From NCBI GenBank assembly GCA_941918925.1, contig OW799235.1:102813947-102877946 (forward strand): a stretch of DNA of 64,000 bases, given 5' to 3'. The position numbers and the translations under genes were made by a program. The stretch's first letter is position 1; every line of letters begins with the position of its first letter. Positions 24,590-36,945 of this stretch are shown piece by piece. The stretch comes from Phyto melanocephala (taxonomy: Eukaryota; Arthropoda; Insecta; Diptera; Rhinophoridae). The notes under the pieces are model-generated. The model did not search any database, was not told the DNA's origin, and saw nothing but the letters and a program-made list of their open reading frames with translations.

Positions 24590-25525
24590 ATGTGCGTTTA
24601 TTCCGATTATTATAGAGTGTTTTATGATAGAACAACGCATTATAATCTTAAAAACTTATTACACAAATTTCAAAAGTTATGCTTAGACTACTCGAAAACT
24701 ACTAACAAACGAAGAATTTTCAGTCGAGAAAGTTTAGCTAATGTGTCAACCATTCGAAGAGTTGACAAAAAATTTTATAAAACTAAGTCGGTTATAGTAA
24801 GACTCTTGCGTGTCAATGTACTGGTCGCGACCGGTCGTTCTTCTGAAAATATGGCAGTTTTAAACGAGAGTGTCGACGAAAACCCAAAAATATCAATTCG
24901 GCATCGTTCTCAAAAAAATTTGAATTTCACAAAGCTCGGCGCCACAAGTTTTGATAAAAGACCTTCACCTTAATGTATACAAAATTCAGCCTGCTCAGCC
25001 TGCTCAAGCCAGCAGACCATAGAAAGCACTGGCAATTCGTTCAATGGGTAATTAAGCAAAATGAAGTCAATGACAATTTTTCGAAAAAGTTCTCTTTTTC
25101 GATAAAGCGCTTTTACATTAAAATGGCAAATGCCACACAAAATTGTCAAATTTGGGGTCAGAAAATTCTCATGCAATTTATGAGAAACAAATGCACCTAC
25201 AACGAATATGTGCCCATAGATATTTTTGTCAGGCGGCCCTAATAGGCTTTAATCTTTTGAAGCTGAGGCCGAAATTGCACAGACAATAAACAAAGTCACC
25301 TGCCCCACCACGCATGAAACAACAAATTTATTGCAGCAACGATTTCTAAAACAAATTATCTCACGAAATTGTGATGTCAACTGGGCACTAACATCATACG
25401 ATTTAACGCCGTGCAATTTTTTCCTTAGGGTTTTGGTAATGTCCAGTAAAAATTATAACTATTTGAAAAAAATATGTAGTTTTATTTAAAATGAAACAGT
25501 TAATTTTAACTAAAACACCCTTTAC
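24590..25525 (+). pseudogene. IS630/Tc1-mariner transposase relic
   Basis: Frame 24590-24973 carries NVSTIRRVDKKF and then GRSSENMAVLNESVDENPKI-SIRHRSQ, the linker of this transposase family. Frame 24973-25242 continues LKPADHRKHWQFVQWVIKQN with NFSKKFSFS and NCQIWGQ. A third segment at 25360-25430 reads ISRNCDVNWALTSYDLTPCN. The first catalytic motif (usually FSDEAHF) reads FSIKRFY, the central QQDG motif is gone, and the final Asp is replaced by Asn. The frame breaks at 24972 and again after 25242, so the protein is dead. AGTGTTTTA near 24616 and its complement TAAAACACCC near 25512 may be remnants of the terminal repeats. Confidence 0.82.
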
Positions 25526-25654
25526 TTAAACTGAAGCTTAAAACTTTTGTGTTGACGTTATATTATAATGGTGAAAAATTTAAAGCTAGCGCGAGTTTTG
25601 AAACACGGAATATTTGACAAGTGAATAGCTGATTATAATAGGTTCACAAACCCA

Positions 25655-26152
25655 TAAATAAAAACCCATTATTTTAAATTAGCAATAACTAAAGAAAATT
25701 TTTTTCGTTATTATATGTATACATTAACTCAAAAAGGGACCGATAAGCCCACCTTACATTTAGCACTTAAAACTAGATAATTCTTTTGTTTAAGTTCCCA
25801 ATTTTAATGCTCTATAATAAATAATGTGGCAACTAAATCACGATAAAACATGTCTTTTCTTCGGCGTCAACTTTTAGTTTAACTTTAATTTTTTTTTAAT
25901 ATTTTTTACACGAAAAAAAAGTAAAGTAACAACAAAATTTTATTGTTTTTTTTATCAGTTAACAAATAAATAATAGTACATACATATGTTAAAAAAAAAT
26001 ACTTATTTTTTATGTTAAATTTAATTGGCTTAGTCCTCTGATATTATCAAAAAGTATTTTACAAGCCATTTATGAGAACTGTCAAAAAAGCCCATATTAT
26101 CTTTTACTAATATGAACTTTAAAAGCAATTTGTTATAATAGGCCTTAATCTT
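25655..26152. mobile_element. Possible decayed Harbinger-type MITE
   Basis: CCCATTATTTTAAATTAGCA followed by ATAACTAAAG at the left resembles the inverted right end of MITE 1 (CCATTATTATAACTTACCGA and TAGCTAAAG). TTTTTTTCGTTATTA follows, as in MITE 1. At the right, TTATAATAGGCCTTAA is a plausible inverted partner. The target duplication could not be fixed. Confidence 0.38.
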
Positions 26153-29100
26153 GTTTAATTATTTTATCTTCTTATCAAATACACTGGGGCCGAATTAAGA
26201 CATTCGATATCGATCGAAAATTTTAGAATTGTGATACAAAATGCAAGGCAAACTTCCACGTTCGATTGATTGCCGTAATTTACGCAGTTAACATTTTTTT
26301 ATTGTAACAAAACAATTATTTTTTTAGGATTTAATTTTATATTTTTTAGAAATTTTGTCCCAAAATTGTGTAATTTATCTTCTGTAATTCATTGTGATAT
26401 GCTATCTATCGTATTGTCATATTGAGAAAAATTTATAAAAATCCAAATGATTAAGAAATTTAGAATTTTAGAAAATTACGATATTATGGTAATATTCATA
26501 TGCCTAGTGAAGCCACCAACTGAATGTATTATTTCAATGTGTTAGATTCATTGATATCTCCTAATTTCTCTTAATTTTTATTATTTTATAAACATTTCTT
26601 TAATATTTTTTAAGGCCACACACAAAATGTGAAAAAAGCGAATTTTTACTTAAATGAAGTAAATTCATATTCAAGGTGTTATGAACAACTTATGTATAGT
26701 ACCGTGCAAATTATCAGCAGTGAATTTCACGTAAATTTGTTGATTTAATAATTATTTGTGTTCATGTTGCGTAGGACGTTAAATGTTGTTTTTTATTTAA
26801 CTACTCTTCGTAATTCAATAACAATATTAATGTGAACGATTTTATACTTAAAAATTTGCATAAGACTTGGACGTTATTAACGAATTATTATTATTAATAC
26901 CCCGGTTAATTTAACAATTTTCAGAATGAACAGCTAGTCTATTCCGTTCAGTTGTACAGCGACCCAGCAAAACATTTTCAAAAATTTAATCGATCAGAGA
27001 AACAAGTACTTGCCAGAGCAGGGATTTCCAACTGCACTATCAGTTTGACATTCGTACAAGGCATGAGACTAAAATAGTAAATTTATTTCTTAATTTGATT
27101 TTTATAACACATAATATAAGCGATTATTTATTGCGATTATAATGCAGAATTTTCTATTACACACCCAAAATCTATTACATCATTTGTTAGTTTATTTTTA
27201 ATGCAATGTCCGTCCTTTTACTTGGTAGCGAAAACATTACATTTCAATCAGCATACTTACTGTACTTAAAGTTTCCAAAATGGTGCAATTTTTTTCAGAT
27301 TCCTTGGCGCAAGATCGAACATATTAAAGCCAACTATTTGAGCCATAAAGCTATTTTTAGGAGCTTCCAACATTAGTATGTAGCAAGAATTTAGGGTCTT
27401 TGTATTTAAAAAAATATTTTGTAGCGCTAAGATCATGAAGACAACTCCAAGATAATAAAAGTTTTATCTTTTAGTTAAGGATAAATAATAGTAAAAAGTC
27501 TGTTAATAAAAAAATTATGAATAATAAATAAATTAAATTTCTCGTTACTGTATATCAATTGAACCATTTCATCACATTAAAAAACCTCGATAAATTAGAT
27601 ATTTTTTGAAATATTTATCAAAGGAATTAGTATTCCAATACAGTTAGCAAATTTATTGCTTAAGAAAATACCAAAACACAAAAATATATAAATAAAACTA
27701 TAGTGAAATTTACCCAACAAAGTATTTAAAGCATAATAAATAGTTAAACTTGTGTGGTGAATAGTATTTTTTTTAATAAATTTTATCATGAACCCAACAA
27801 ACTAATGCCAAGTACTTTTACTGACGTGTTTTCAGTTTGCATAAAAAAAATTTCACTTAAATTTGTCTGACTTTAGCGAGTAATTAAATTATATTTTTTA
27901 ATTGAAAATGATTATTCATTAGTTAAGCCTCTTAAACGAAAGTAACACTCCCTGCAAAGTCTAATTCACACACCAAATACATTAATAGAGTAGCTTGTAG
28001 ATACTAGACATAAGTATATAGTGTTCATGGACATGTGTCATAAATAAGAATGAGTACCTTTTTATCCTGTTGGAGTGTAAATATTTATTTAGTTTTTTCC
28101 AAAGTTTATTTGACTTGGTTTTTGTTTTCCTCCAACTTCTTTCCCAGCACTCCCTTTAGATTAGTATTATGTTGGAACATCCAAAAAGGCATAAAACCAT
28201 TTAAAGTATTTTGACAAAACGGATGTAGTTTAAATGTTCTAATTTTAATAGTGGAAATATGAAAACTACATACATTTAGTAAAGATTACTAGGGGTTGTA
28301 ATTTGTTTGCCGTTATATAGTTTTTAGTCACGCTATTGTGTTAAAACTTTTATTTTTATGTAAAATTACCAAACGTCATAAATAGATAAAATTTGAAATA
28401 GGTAAAACTATTATAGAAAGGGGTTGCAGTCGTACTAAAGAGTTAATGCAGTTTCTGCAGTCACCACTAAAGAGTGATATCTGCATAGCGTTGCCAGACT
28501 GGTCAGTTTTAATATTTTTTCTATGCTATAGAGTTTTTTGAATATAAAAAATTAAGTGTTAATTTGTTTGCAAATAATAAATGTTTGCAAAAATAATTTT
28601 TTAAATATATAAAAAATAGAAATAAATAAATAAATAAAAACAAATAGCATTAAAAAGTACAAAAAGATGAACTTAATAAACATTTTCTAAAAAAATAAAA
28701 TCTGCATGAATTTGAGAATCCTGAAAGCATTATGTTAAGTTGTATTTTTACCATACGTTCGGGTCAAACGTTTGTTTAAGTGGTGCTTTAGTCATTTCAT
28801 TAACATTGATGACACCAAATGGCTTATATTTACAATCATAAAAATTTTTTAGTCTCTAGATGGCACTGCAGTTAAATTATTATATTTAATGTGTAGACAT
28901 TGATGTATGCATTAAAATCTCTACTTTTCTATGTGCACTTCCTTCTCCAGAACTATGAGGCCGATATTTAATTTTTTTCTCAAAATGGCGCTGTAGTAAA
29001 ATTATATTATTATATAGTAAAATTATAAATGCTATTTGAAGAGTTGTCAGCACTCTTGTAATGTGAAAGCCGTATGCTCTCAAGACAACCATGGACGTAA

Positions 29101-29654
29101 CTACATCATTCAAAGGGGTGCAATGCTACCCAGAAATGTTTTTGCTCTCCCCAGAATTTAAAAAAAATATTATTTTTAAATTATTTACATTTAACATACA
29201 TAAAAAATAACTCAGTTTAAGATTTTGCCTCCCGCTTCAGAAAAAAATGTTTAAGCTTTTGCCACCCCCAGAAAAAAAATTTTAGCTACGCCAATAAGAG
29301 GTACAAACTGAGAAAACAAAAATCAAGTTATCTAAGGTTATATAAAGAGGTTTAAAACTGAATTTTCTAAAGAAATTTTATTTATAGACTTTTTTCAAAC
29401 CTTTTGCAATTTTAATGAACAAGGCCGTACCGCTTGTAAACCAATTTGCATTTTTTTTTCAGAATGAAGTTGTTTCAGTACAATTTTTAGCGATATCTAA
29501 AAACTACTAAGCAAATTTAAACATTATTTTAAAATGTATTAAAGATAATTTTATTGTCAAACTTTGTATTAAATCATCCTATTTAACAGATATGAAATGA
29601 GCATCCCAAGCAGCTTAATAGAAAAATTTTTTCTAATGGCAGCTTGTATTTTTT
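26153..29654. other. Intronic DNA, nothing recognised
   Basis: AT-rich. TGGCACTGCAG near 28861 and TGGCGCTGTAG near 28986 are two diverged copies of one motif, each followed by TTAAATTATTATATTTAA-like sequence. No exon or element could be assigned. Confidence 0.45.
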
Positions 29655-30244
29655 TATACACTTCACAAGGGTCACTCCGTTTGTAATTTCTACAATTTTC
29701 ATTCCCGACCCCATAAAGTATATATTTTCTGAAAGTTAATAAATAGACGAGTCGAATAAGCCCAGACCGTCTGTCCGTGTGTTGGTTGAAATCAGCTTTT
29801 AGAAGCAACTATATGTTCCCCAGATCTGTGTATGGTATCAAACTTTTGGAAATATCCGGGAATGAATCGCTATTGAAATTCAGCAGAATTGCTCCATAGC
29901 TTTCTAAGATATGAGCAAAAAACCATGACCACCTCGTTTTTTTTCACACTTTCAACAACATATGTACATACATATATGTATGTACATATACTGGTTAGAG
30001 TAAACGTGGCATCGAATCCCAGCTGGACCAAAAAAAAAAATTTTTTTATTTTATATATCATTTATATTTTTATATTTTTTTTTTAATTTTTTTAAAATTT
30101 TTTTTTTAATTTTTTTTTTATATTTTTTATTGTTTTTTTGTTGTTGTTGTTAATATTTTATTTTTATTTGTAATATTTGTTTTTTTTTTGGAAACACGTA
30201 AACTCAATTTATAATTTTGCAATGGGATGTTTATGTATGTTTTT
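29655..30244 (+). mobile_element. A-family HINE, copy A6 (3'-truncated)
   Basis: Begins TATACACTTCACAAGGGTCA and continues CGACCCCATAAAGTATATAT, a short GTCTGTCCGTG tract, CGTGGCATCGAATCCCAGCT and a T-rich variable region. It stops at GGGATGTTTATGTATG, where A7 begins. The hairpin end is absent and does not resume after A7. Confidence 0.75.
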
Positions 30245-30688
30245 TATACCCTTCACACAGTGAAAAAGGGTATATATAGGTTTGTCATTCCGTGTGAAAT
30301 TTCTAAAATTTTCATTTCCGACCCCATAAAGTTTATATTTTCAGAAAGCTTATGAATAGGGGAGTCGATTAAGCTCAGTCAGTCTGTTAGTCTATCCGTC
30401 TGACCGTCTGTCCGTGTGTATGTTGAAATCACCCCGACATTGAAGCACCCCGACATCGCTTGGACCCGGGTGAGGTATTAAAATATCAGAGATATTCGGG
30501 AGTAGATCGGTATCGAAAATCAGAAACATCGGTGCATCAACAACTGAGATATGAACAAAAACCCACGACCACCTCGATTTTTTTTCACAAAAACAACATT
30601 ACAACAACAACATACATACATACAAACGTGTATACTGGTTAGAGTAAACGTGGCATCGAATCCCAGCTGAGCCAAAAAAATTTTTTTT

Positions 30689-33065
30689 TATACCCGCCAC
30701 CAAAAAAATGGTGGGGGTATATTCATTTTGTCATTCCGTTTGCAACACATCGAAATATCCATTTTAGACCCCATAAAGTATATATAAGTATTCTGAATCG
30801 GGGTTTAATTTTATGACGATCTAGCTATGTCCGTCTGTCCGTCTGTTGAAAGCACGATAGAGGTCGCACCGAAAAAGCTAGGGGGCTCAAATTTTGCCAG
30901 AATCTCTCTTATAGACAAGGTTTGTTTGGTATTGAAAATGGGCTAAATATTAGGAAGAGAGTTATAGCTCGAAAAGCAAGAGTAGGTCGAAAAAACCGTG
31001 TCCTTCGAACATCGAATAAAATGGAATTGTGTCCAAACGCCTTAAAGTAGACTCATGAAACTTCGAATATATATTTCCTGGGTACAGGCAATATCTCTCC
31101 CCGAAAATTGTCTAAATCTATGCATTAGGAGAGGAGTTATCGATCAAAATGTACGCAAATTTATACCGCACAGTGTATTTTTCGGTATATTTAAAAACAA
31201 AAACGTCATAAAAGCAACAAAATTGGATGTACGACTCTGAAATTTTGCACACTTTGCTTTTTGGTGACACGCTTTCTTGTAACTAAAATTCATATAATTT
31301 CTCTATTAATAAAGGTTTTGGAATAATAAAGGACTATATTGAAACACCTCAGTTGTACTCATTCGCAAAAATAACTTTGACACGCCTACTATAACGCCCA
31401 CTTTCACTTTTGAATTGTGTCCAGACGCATAAACGTAGTCATGAAACTTCGAATATATATTTATCGAGTCAAAAGAATATTTTTCCCTGAAAATCGCTTA
31501 AATCTATGAATTAGGAAAAGAGTTATAGATAAAAATGTACGAAAATGTATACCGCACAGTGTATGTTTCAAATTTGAAACGTAATAAAACTGACAAAACT
31601 ATACGTACGATTCTGAAATTTTGCAAACATGGCTTTTGGGTCAAAGTCTTCGTTATAACGGAAAATAGATGTGCCACGCATACTTTTTTCCTTAAAATTT
31701 TATAAAAATATATTAGTCATATATATTAGCATTTATTCATCTTACACTGCGACATTTATTGTACTGTAGCTAAATATAAGATAAAGATGATAAGATAGAT
31801 GACTCTACTAGCAACTACGAGATGGCATGCTAACAACTTATGCTTATGTTCTCCTGAAATTATGCTCTATTAAAAATGGGAATTTATGAAAATTTTGACC
31901 TAAGACAAAAAAAATTATCTCTAAACATTATAAACAATTTATTTTCATGTACTAATGGCTAACAAATTTTAAAATTATACACAACTTATTTCGTTTGAAA
32001 ATCTTTTAAAAGCAAAATGTTATAGAAGTTTAAAAATCAAAATCTTACTAATAAATTTCCCGTTTTAGAAAAGCACAGAGAATGTATATTTTAAATCACC
32101 CTGTGGCCCTTAAAATTTAACCTTAAATTCACTTTCTTCCCTTTAAATTCATGTAAATTCTCTACGAATAAAGATTTTGGAATACTAAAGGACTATATTG
32201 AAATATCTAAGTTATGTTTATTAGCAGAAACTTTATTGTCACGCGTATTTTAACGGCCACTTTCATTGAAAGACTAAATTTACGAAAACATTTTACTAGC
32301 ATACCAAAGTTATAATGGGTGGTTTAATTTTAAGGGACTATGTTGATTTTGAATAAAATTATTATGAAATTATTATCATTTATTTTTATAATGATAATAT
32401 TTGTATGCTTCAATTATGTATGGAACAAAATATGGGCCAAATGGCCCCCCAACCTAGGCGGCACACCACGATCCGATAGTCCAAATTTTCAATGACACTG
32501 TTGATGCTCGATTGTTGGGCACGATGATGAGTCGAGGTTGCTTGCTATTTTGCCACGTTATCGTGAAAAACAGCAATGTTTCCCATTCAACGAACTAAGA
32601 TGGCATTCACAGATGTTTTCACATTTCATACAGACCTGCTTTGCAGACATTTAAATATTTTTTACAATTCTCACGATTGTGGACGAATTCGAACGATTAT
32701 GTTGACCAAAAGAATCACGAAGTGCACAAAATTAATTTTGATTTGAACGCCCATTTTTATAAAAATCTTTAATATTTAAAAGCGTTGCTCGATTGCGTAT
32801 CTTTCCACGGTTCAAATTGAGTTAGTCTGAGATTGAGAAATGTCAAATGAAATACAAGAAAAAGTTGAAGGTAAGATGTGGTTCACCTTAAACATGGGCC
32901 CTTAAAATTTAACCACCCTCTACAAAGAAAGTGATACATATTTTATTATAAAGAGATTATTCTATAGCGATTAACAAAATAATAAATATTGTGCTTTAAT
33001 TGTACACAAAATTGGTGGTGGGTATAAAAGATTCGGCACAGCCGAATATAGTGCTCTTACTTGTT
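30689..33065 (+). mobile_element. B-family HINE, copy B2 (mosaic)
   Basis: Starts TATACCCGCCACC and ends with hairpin ATTCGGCACAGCCGAAT plus CTTACTTGTT. The module beginning GAATTGTGTCCA...ACGC occurs twice, at 31024 and 31412, 388 bp apart. The first repeat and its continuation (31024-31400) follow B3. The second and what follows (31412-31900) follow B1, including CAAAGTCTTCGTTATAACGG. The captured mariner-type MITE is at 32315-32920. Confidence 0.8.
32315..32920 (-). mobile_element. Tc1/mariner-derived MITE inside B2
   Basis: Termini ATGGGTGGTTTAATTTTAAG and the complement of GAGGGTGGTTAAATTTTAAG, with TA at both edges (32313-32314 and 32921-32922). The transposase N-terminal helix-turn-helix remnant is readable on the minus strand around 32640-32830. 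Same insertion site as in B1 and B3. Confidence 0.78.
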
Positions 33066-33378
33066 ATTTATTTTATTTTGCTTTTTTAATTTTTTTTTAT
33101 TATTATTTTATGTTTTATTTAATATTATATTTATATTTTTATTATTATTTTTTTTTAATATTTTTTTTTAATTTTTTTAAAAATCTTTTTTTTTAAATAC
33201 ATACGTAAATTTTTAATTTTACAATGGGAAGTTTTTGTATACATATGTATGTTTTTTATATATGTATGTACGTATTTTATATGAGATGAATGGTGATAAA
33301 AACAATTGTTATTGCATGATACACGTTGTGAAGGGTATATAAGATTCGGCACGGCCGAATGTAGCACTCTTACTTGTT

Positions 33379-35554
33379 TTTTTTTTATAAAAGAAAAATA
33401 ACCGGCAACACTGCAAAAGATTTGTAATATACTCGCAATAATATTTGCATACTCTATAAAACTACTGCAAAATCTTGTAAAAGGTAACATTTTAATTTAA
33501 ATCTTACGAAAGAAACAGAAGTAGTAAATTTAACACTATTAGTGTATGCACAGGAAGTCCTAAATGCCGTATTGGTATAACGTCATAATTACCCAAATAT
33601 CTTCAATCGAATAAAAAGTATTGTATTTTGTATTGTTAACATTTTAAACCTTACTACAAATGTTGAAAAATTATGACATTATGACATACGATACTTAGGA
33701 CACCTTCTCAGTTCACCATACATTTAAAATTAAGTTTTACTTGATAAACATTTTTTTTAATTTAACAAAGTTCTCACTTAAGTTTATTTAGGTTTTTAAT
33801 ATTTAAATTAAAGAATAATATTTTTTGCAAAAGTTGAAAACTTTTACTTATTAGAAGCAAAATGCAGTTGTCGTGCTAATTTTTATTTATAACTAATACT
33901 AATAATTTCCTTGGTAATAAAATGCATATTTAATTTGTATATACATGAGAAAAATATAACAATCAGATATTGGTTACAGGCATTGTGGAATAATTTAGAT
34001 CGGTACAATTTATACAATTTATTGTAAAAAAATCTTTTGGGCTAAGTCGTGGAGTTTTATGACAAAAGATTTGGAGCCTGTGTTATTGGCTTTTTTTGTT
34101 TTATTTTCGCAAATGTCTAACTAATTTATTTAGAAACACTAATGCCGAAACTAATACTTTAATGATAGTAAACGTAAAAAATTTTTTTTTTTTTTGAAGA
34201 CTCATCATCAATGACAGTATTTATGCAGTTGACTATTTTATAACCCTAGACCCTAAAACATTCTAAACCCAAATCTATATCACTAAATCGACGATTACTT
34301 TAGAGAAAGTGTAGGGCATTAAGAAATCTTTACTTTTTTAATTCAGCAATTTAAACAAAATTTTTTTTTTAAATCTTTAAATAATTTAAATTAAAATGTT
34401 TACAATAAGAAAAATATTAAATCACTGTTCGAATGTGTGAAAATGTACATGCCTTTTGGAAATATTTGCTGGAAATTTTTTATTGCTAAAGCACGCAAAC
34501 TCCACATAAATACACACTTATATTTGCAGTACTAGACATTGATGGTGATGAGGATGACAACGATGTTTGGGTATGATGGAATGATATCGAGTACCCATCC
34601 GTTTTTTGTTTGCTTTCAACTTGAAAGGAAACTCTTTGGAAAACACCTCTTAAAACATTATATTATTCGTACAACTTGTAATGTATTCATAAAGTGGATT
34701 TAGTTGTTTTCTTTCTTTTTTGCTTAACATAGATATAGATGAGGTTTTCACATGAAAATGCTGGTTGTATTTATACTGTTTTCCTGACTTTCTTGTAAAT
34801 GAATTGCAAATGAAGGTGTGTTCCTCTTGGACTAGAAAAGAAGAGGGTTGCTGTTGTTACTGGGCAATTTAAACGAACATTGGCGAATGACTGGGTGGAG
34901 TAAGAGGCTAAATGAAGTTATAAACTTCGAGTTTAACAATTCATTAAATACTAACTGTACACAAATAGTGTGGGGAATAAATATAGGGTGACAAACAACT
35001 TTGTGTTTATATATATATCGCGTTTAAAAATCATTCCTTCCAGAAGCAGATAAGCGAATCAAGAGTGCTAATCTAAAATTAAGATTTTCCTTCAATATTT
35101 TTTTAAGATTTTCTAAATACAAAAACAAAAAATAAAGATTACTGATTTGAGATAACAAAAATAACTGAAAAAGATTAAGTTGAATAAATATATTAGAGAT
35201 AGGACTCTCTTGAGATTAATTTAATAAAACATTTTTCTTCCGATTTCAAATTAAAATGTGATTTTATTAATAAATTAGAAAAGGTTTATTTTAATAAATA
35301 AAATGTAAACTAAATATGATTTCTACATTTACTTGTATTTAGTTATTGAAAAATATTTTGTATTTATTTAAAAATTATTATTGTTTCTGATCTATACATT
35401 AAAACACTAGCTGGTCTACCTCTGATGCAAGAAAGTGTAGCGCACAGTGTTAATGAAACATCAGAACTATCTACCAATAGGAGTTCTTTAGAACTAGGAT
35501 TACTTCATTATGGTGTATTTAAAAATGATTTACAATTTATCAACACCATTGGGA
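33379..35554. other. Intronic DNA, nothing recognised
   Basis: AT-rich. GGCAACACTGCA at 33402 is a recurring motif without a paired end. A 41-nt acceptor-donor-flanked segment at 34530-34570 was considered and rejected as an exon. Confidence 0.45.
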
Positions 35555-35842
35555 CTTACTTCTTTGAAAATTAAGATGAAAGTGCCGTAACCGTAAATGG
35601 GGAGTGTTTTCGGTTTATAATAGAACATTTTTTATATCCTGCTCTTGAAAATAGACCTGAGCTGTAGTTTCCGTAGAATGGAGCCACTGCTCACACTGCC
35701 AAAAATACAAGGGGAACTTTAAGTCAAATCTTAAGAGACCATTTACTTTACAGAAACTTGAAAATTAATTGGTCAGTGCGTTCACCAGATCTGTCAGAGT
35801 CTGACTATTTTCTTTAAACTAAAGGCCAACATTGTGTTAAAA
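35555..35842 (+). pseudogene. Mariner-like (IS630/Tc1) transposase C-terminal relic
   Basis: Readable across broken frames: AVTVNGE at about 35592, then a decayed QDGAT-like NGATAHTAKNTRGT, then LKINWSVRSPDLSESDYFL. This is the family's VNGERY...QQDGATAHTA...WPPRSPDLS..DYFLWG order. Several stops and a stop in place of the Trp after DYFL show it is dead. Helitron H2 begins immediately after. Confidence 0.72.
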
Positions 35843-36945
35843 TCTATATATATAAAAGTGAAACTCTGTCTGTGTGTTAGCTATAGACTCCGAAACAGTA
35901 AAACCGATCGGACTCAAACTTTGGCAAGTTGTTGTACACATTCCAGGGAGTGTTTATGGGTGGCAAAAAGTTGGCGTTCCACGCCCATAAAAATTAGTTA
36001 TCAGTTTAAGCTACTTGAACTTGACCGAGTTTCCTGAAACTTTGCACACATATTGAGCTGTCTTGAATATACAATTTCGTGATTAGAAAAGTGGGCGGGG
36101 CAACGCCCATAAAAAAAGTTCTAATATTGAGGTACTTGAACTGGACCAATTTTTCTGAAACTTTGCACGCATATTGAGCTGTCATGACTTTACAATTTCG
36201 TGATTAGAAAAGTGGGCAGGGCCACGCCCATAAAAAAAGTTATAATTTTTAGGTACTTGCTCTGAACCGATTTTTGTTATACTTTGCACACATATTGAAT
36301 TGTCATGACTTTACAATTTCTTGATTAGAAAAGTGGGCGGGGCCACGCCCACAAAAAATTAGTTATTATTTTTAGCTACTTGCACTTGGCCGATTTTTCT
36401 AAAACTTTGCACACACATATTAAGCTGTCATGACTATATAATTTCGTGATTAGAAAAGTGGGCAGGGCTACGCCCATTAAAAAAGTTATAATTTTGAGGT
36501 ACTTGCTCTGAACCGATTTTTGTTAAACTTTGCACACATGTTGAATTGTCATGACCTTACAATTTCTTGATTAGAAAAGTGGGCGGAGCTACGCCCATAA
36601 AAAATTAGTTATTATTTTTAGCTACTTGCACTTGGCCGATTTTTCTAAAACTTTGCACACACATATTAAGCTGTCATGACTATATAATTTCGTGATTAGA
36701 AAAGTGGGCAGGGCTACGCCCATTAAAAAAGTTATAATTTTAAGGTACTTTCACTGGACCGATTTTTCTGAAACTTTTCACACTTATTGAGCTGTCACGA
36801 CAGTTTTGTAGTTAGAAAAGTGGGCAGTGCCACGCTCATAAAAAAAAAGTTATAATTTTTAGCCTTGCACTTGATATCCGATTAAAATTCAGAATGCGAT
36901 TTAAATTCATGAAGGGGCGTAGCCACGCGCGCTGGGATTGGCTTG
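35843..36945 (+). mobile_element. Helitron-like element H2 with about 123-bp tandem modules
   Basis: Begins TCTATATATATAAAAGTG after an A, and ends in GGGGCGTAGCCACGCGCGC followed by TGGGATTGGCTTG|T. This is the same family as H1. The core motif GTGGGC-GGGGC-ACGCCCATAA recurs at 36091, 36212, 36333, 36458, 36579, 36704 and 36820. Units 3-4 and 5-6 form a nearly identical 246-bp higher-order duplication. The 3' end reads CTTG rather than canonical CTRR. No Rep/helicase coding sequence. Confidence 0.7.

Larger units (their letters stand above)
30245..33378 (+). mobile_element. A-family HINE, copy A7, interrupted by B2
   Basis: The 5' part at 30245-30688 starts TATACCCTTCACACAGTG and reaches the AGCTGAGCC box and poly-T. 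The 3' part at 33066-33378 resumes with T-rich sequence, GGTGATAAAAACAATTGTTA, and the hairpin ATTCGGCACGGCCGAAT before CTTACTTGTT. The two halves together make one complete A element, with B2 inserted in the variable T-rich middle. Confidence 0.8.

Noticed and set aside
31055..31240. 61-codon frame with a counterpart at 43246-43431
   Set aside because: Both lie in the same module of B-family repeats; the similarity is repeat homology, not evidence of a conserved peptide.
34530..34570. Possible 41-nt micro-exon (TTTGCAG acceptor, TTTGG|GTATGA donor) encoding LDIDGDEDDNDVW
   Set aside because: Forty-one nucleotides would shift the frame between the phase-0 exons at 24212 and 59991, and no other exon of suitable phase was found.
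35834..36037. Frame resembling the minus-strand frame at 22889-23089 (KLCLCVSYRLRN...)
   Set aside because: Both are the 5' end of Helitron H1/H2, a non-coding element; shared reading frames follow from shared DNA.
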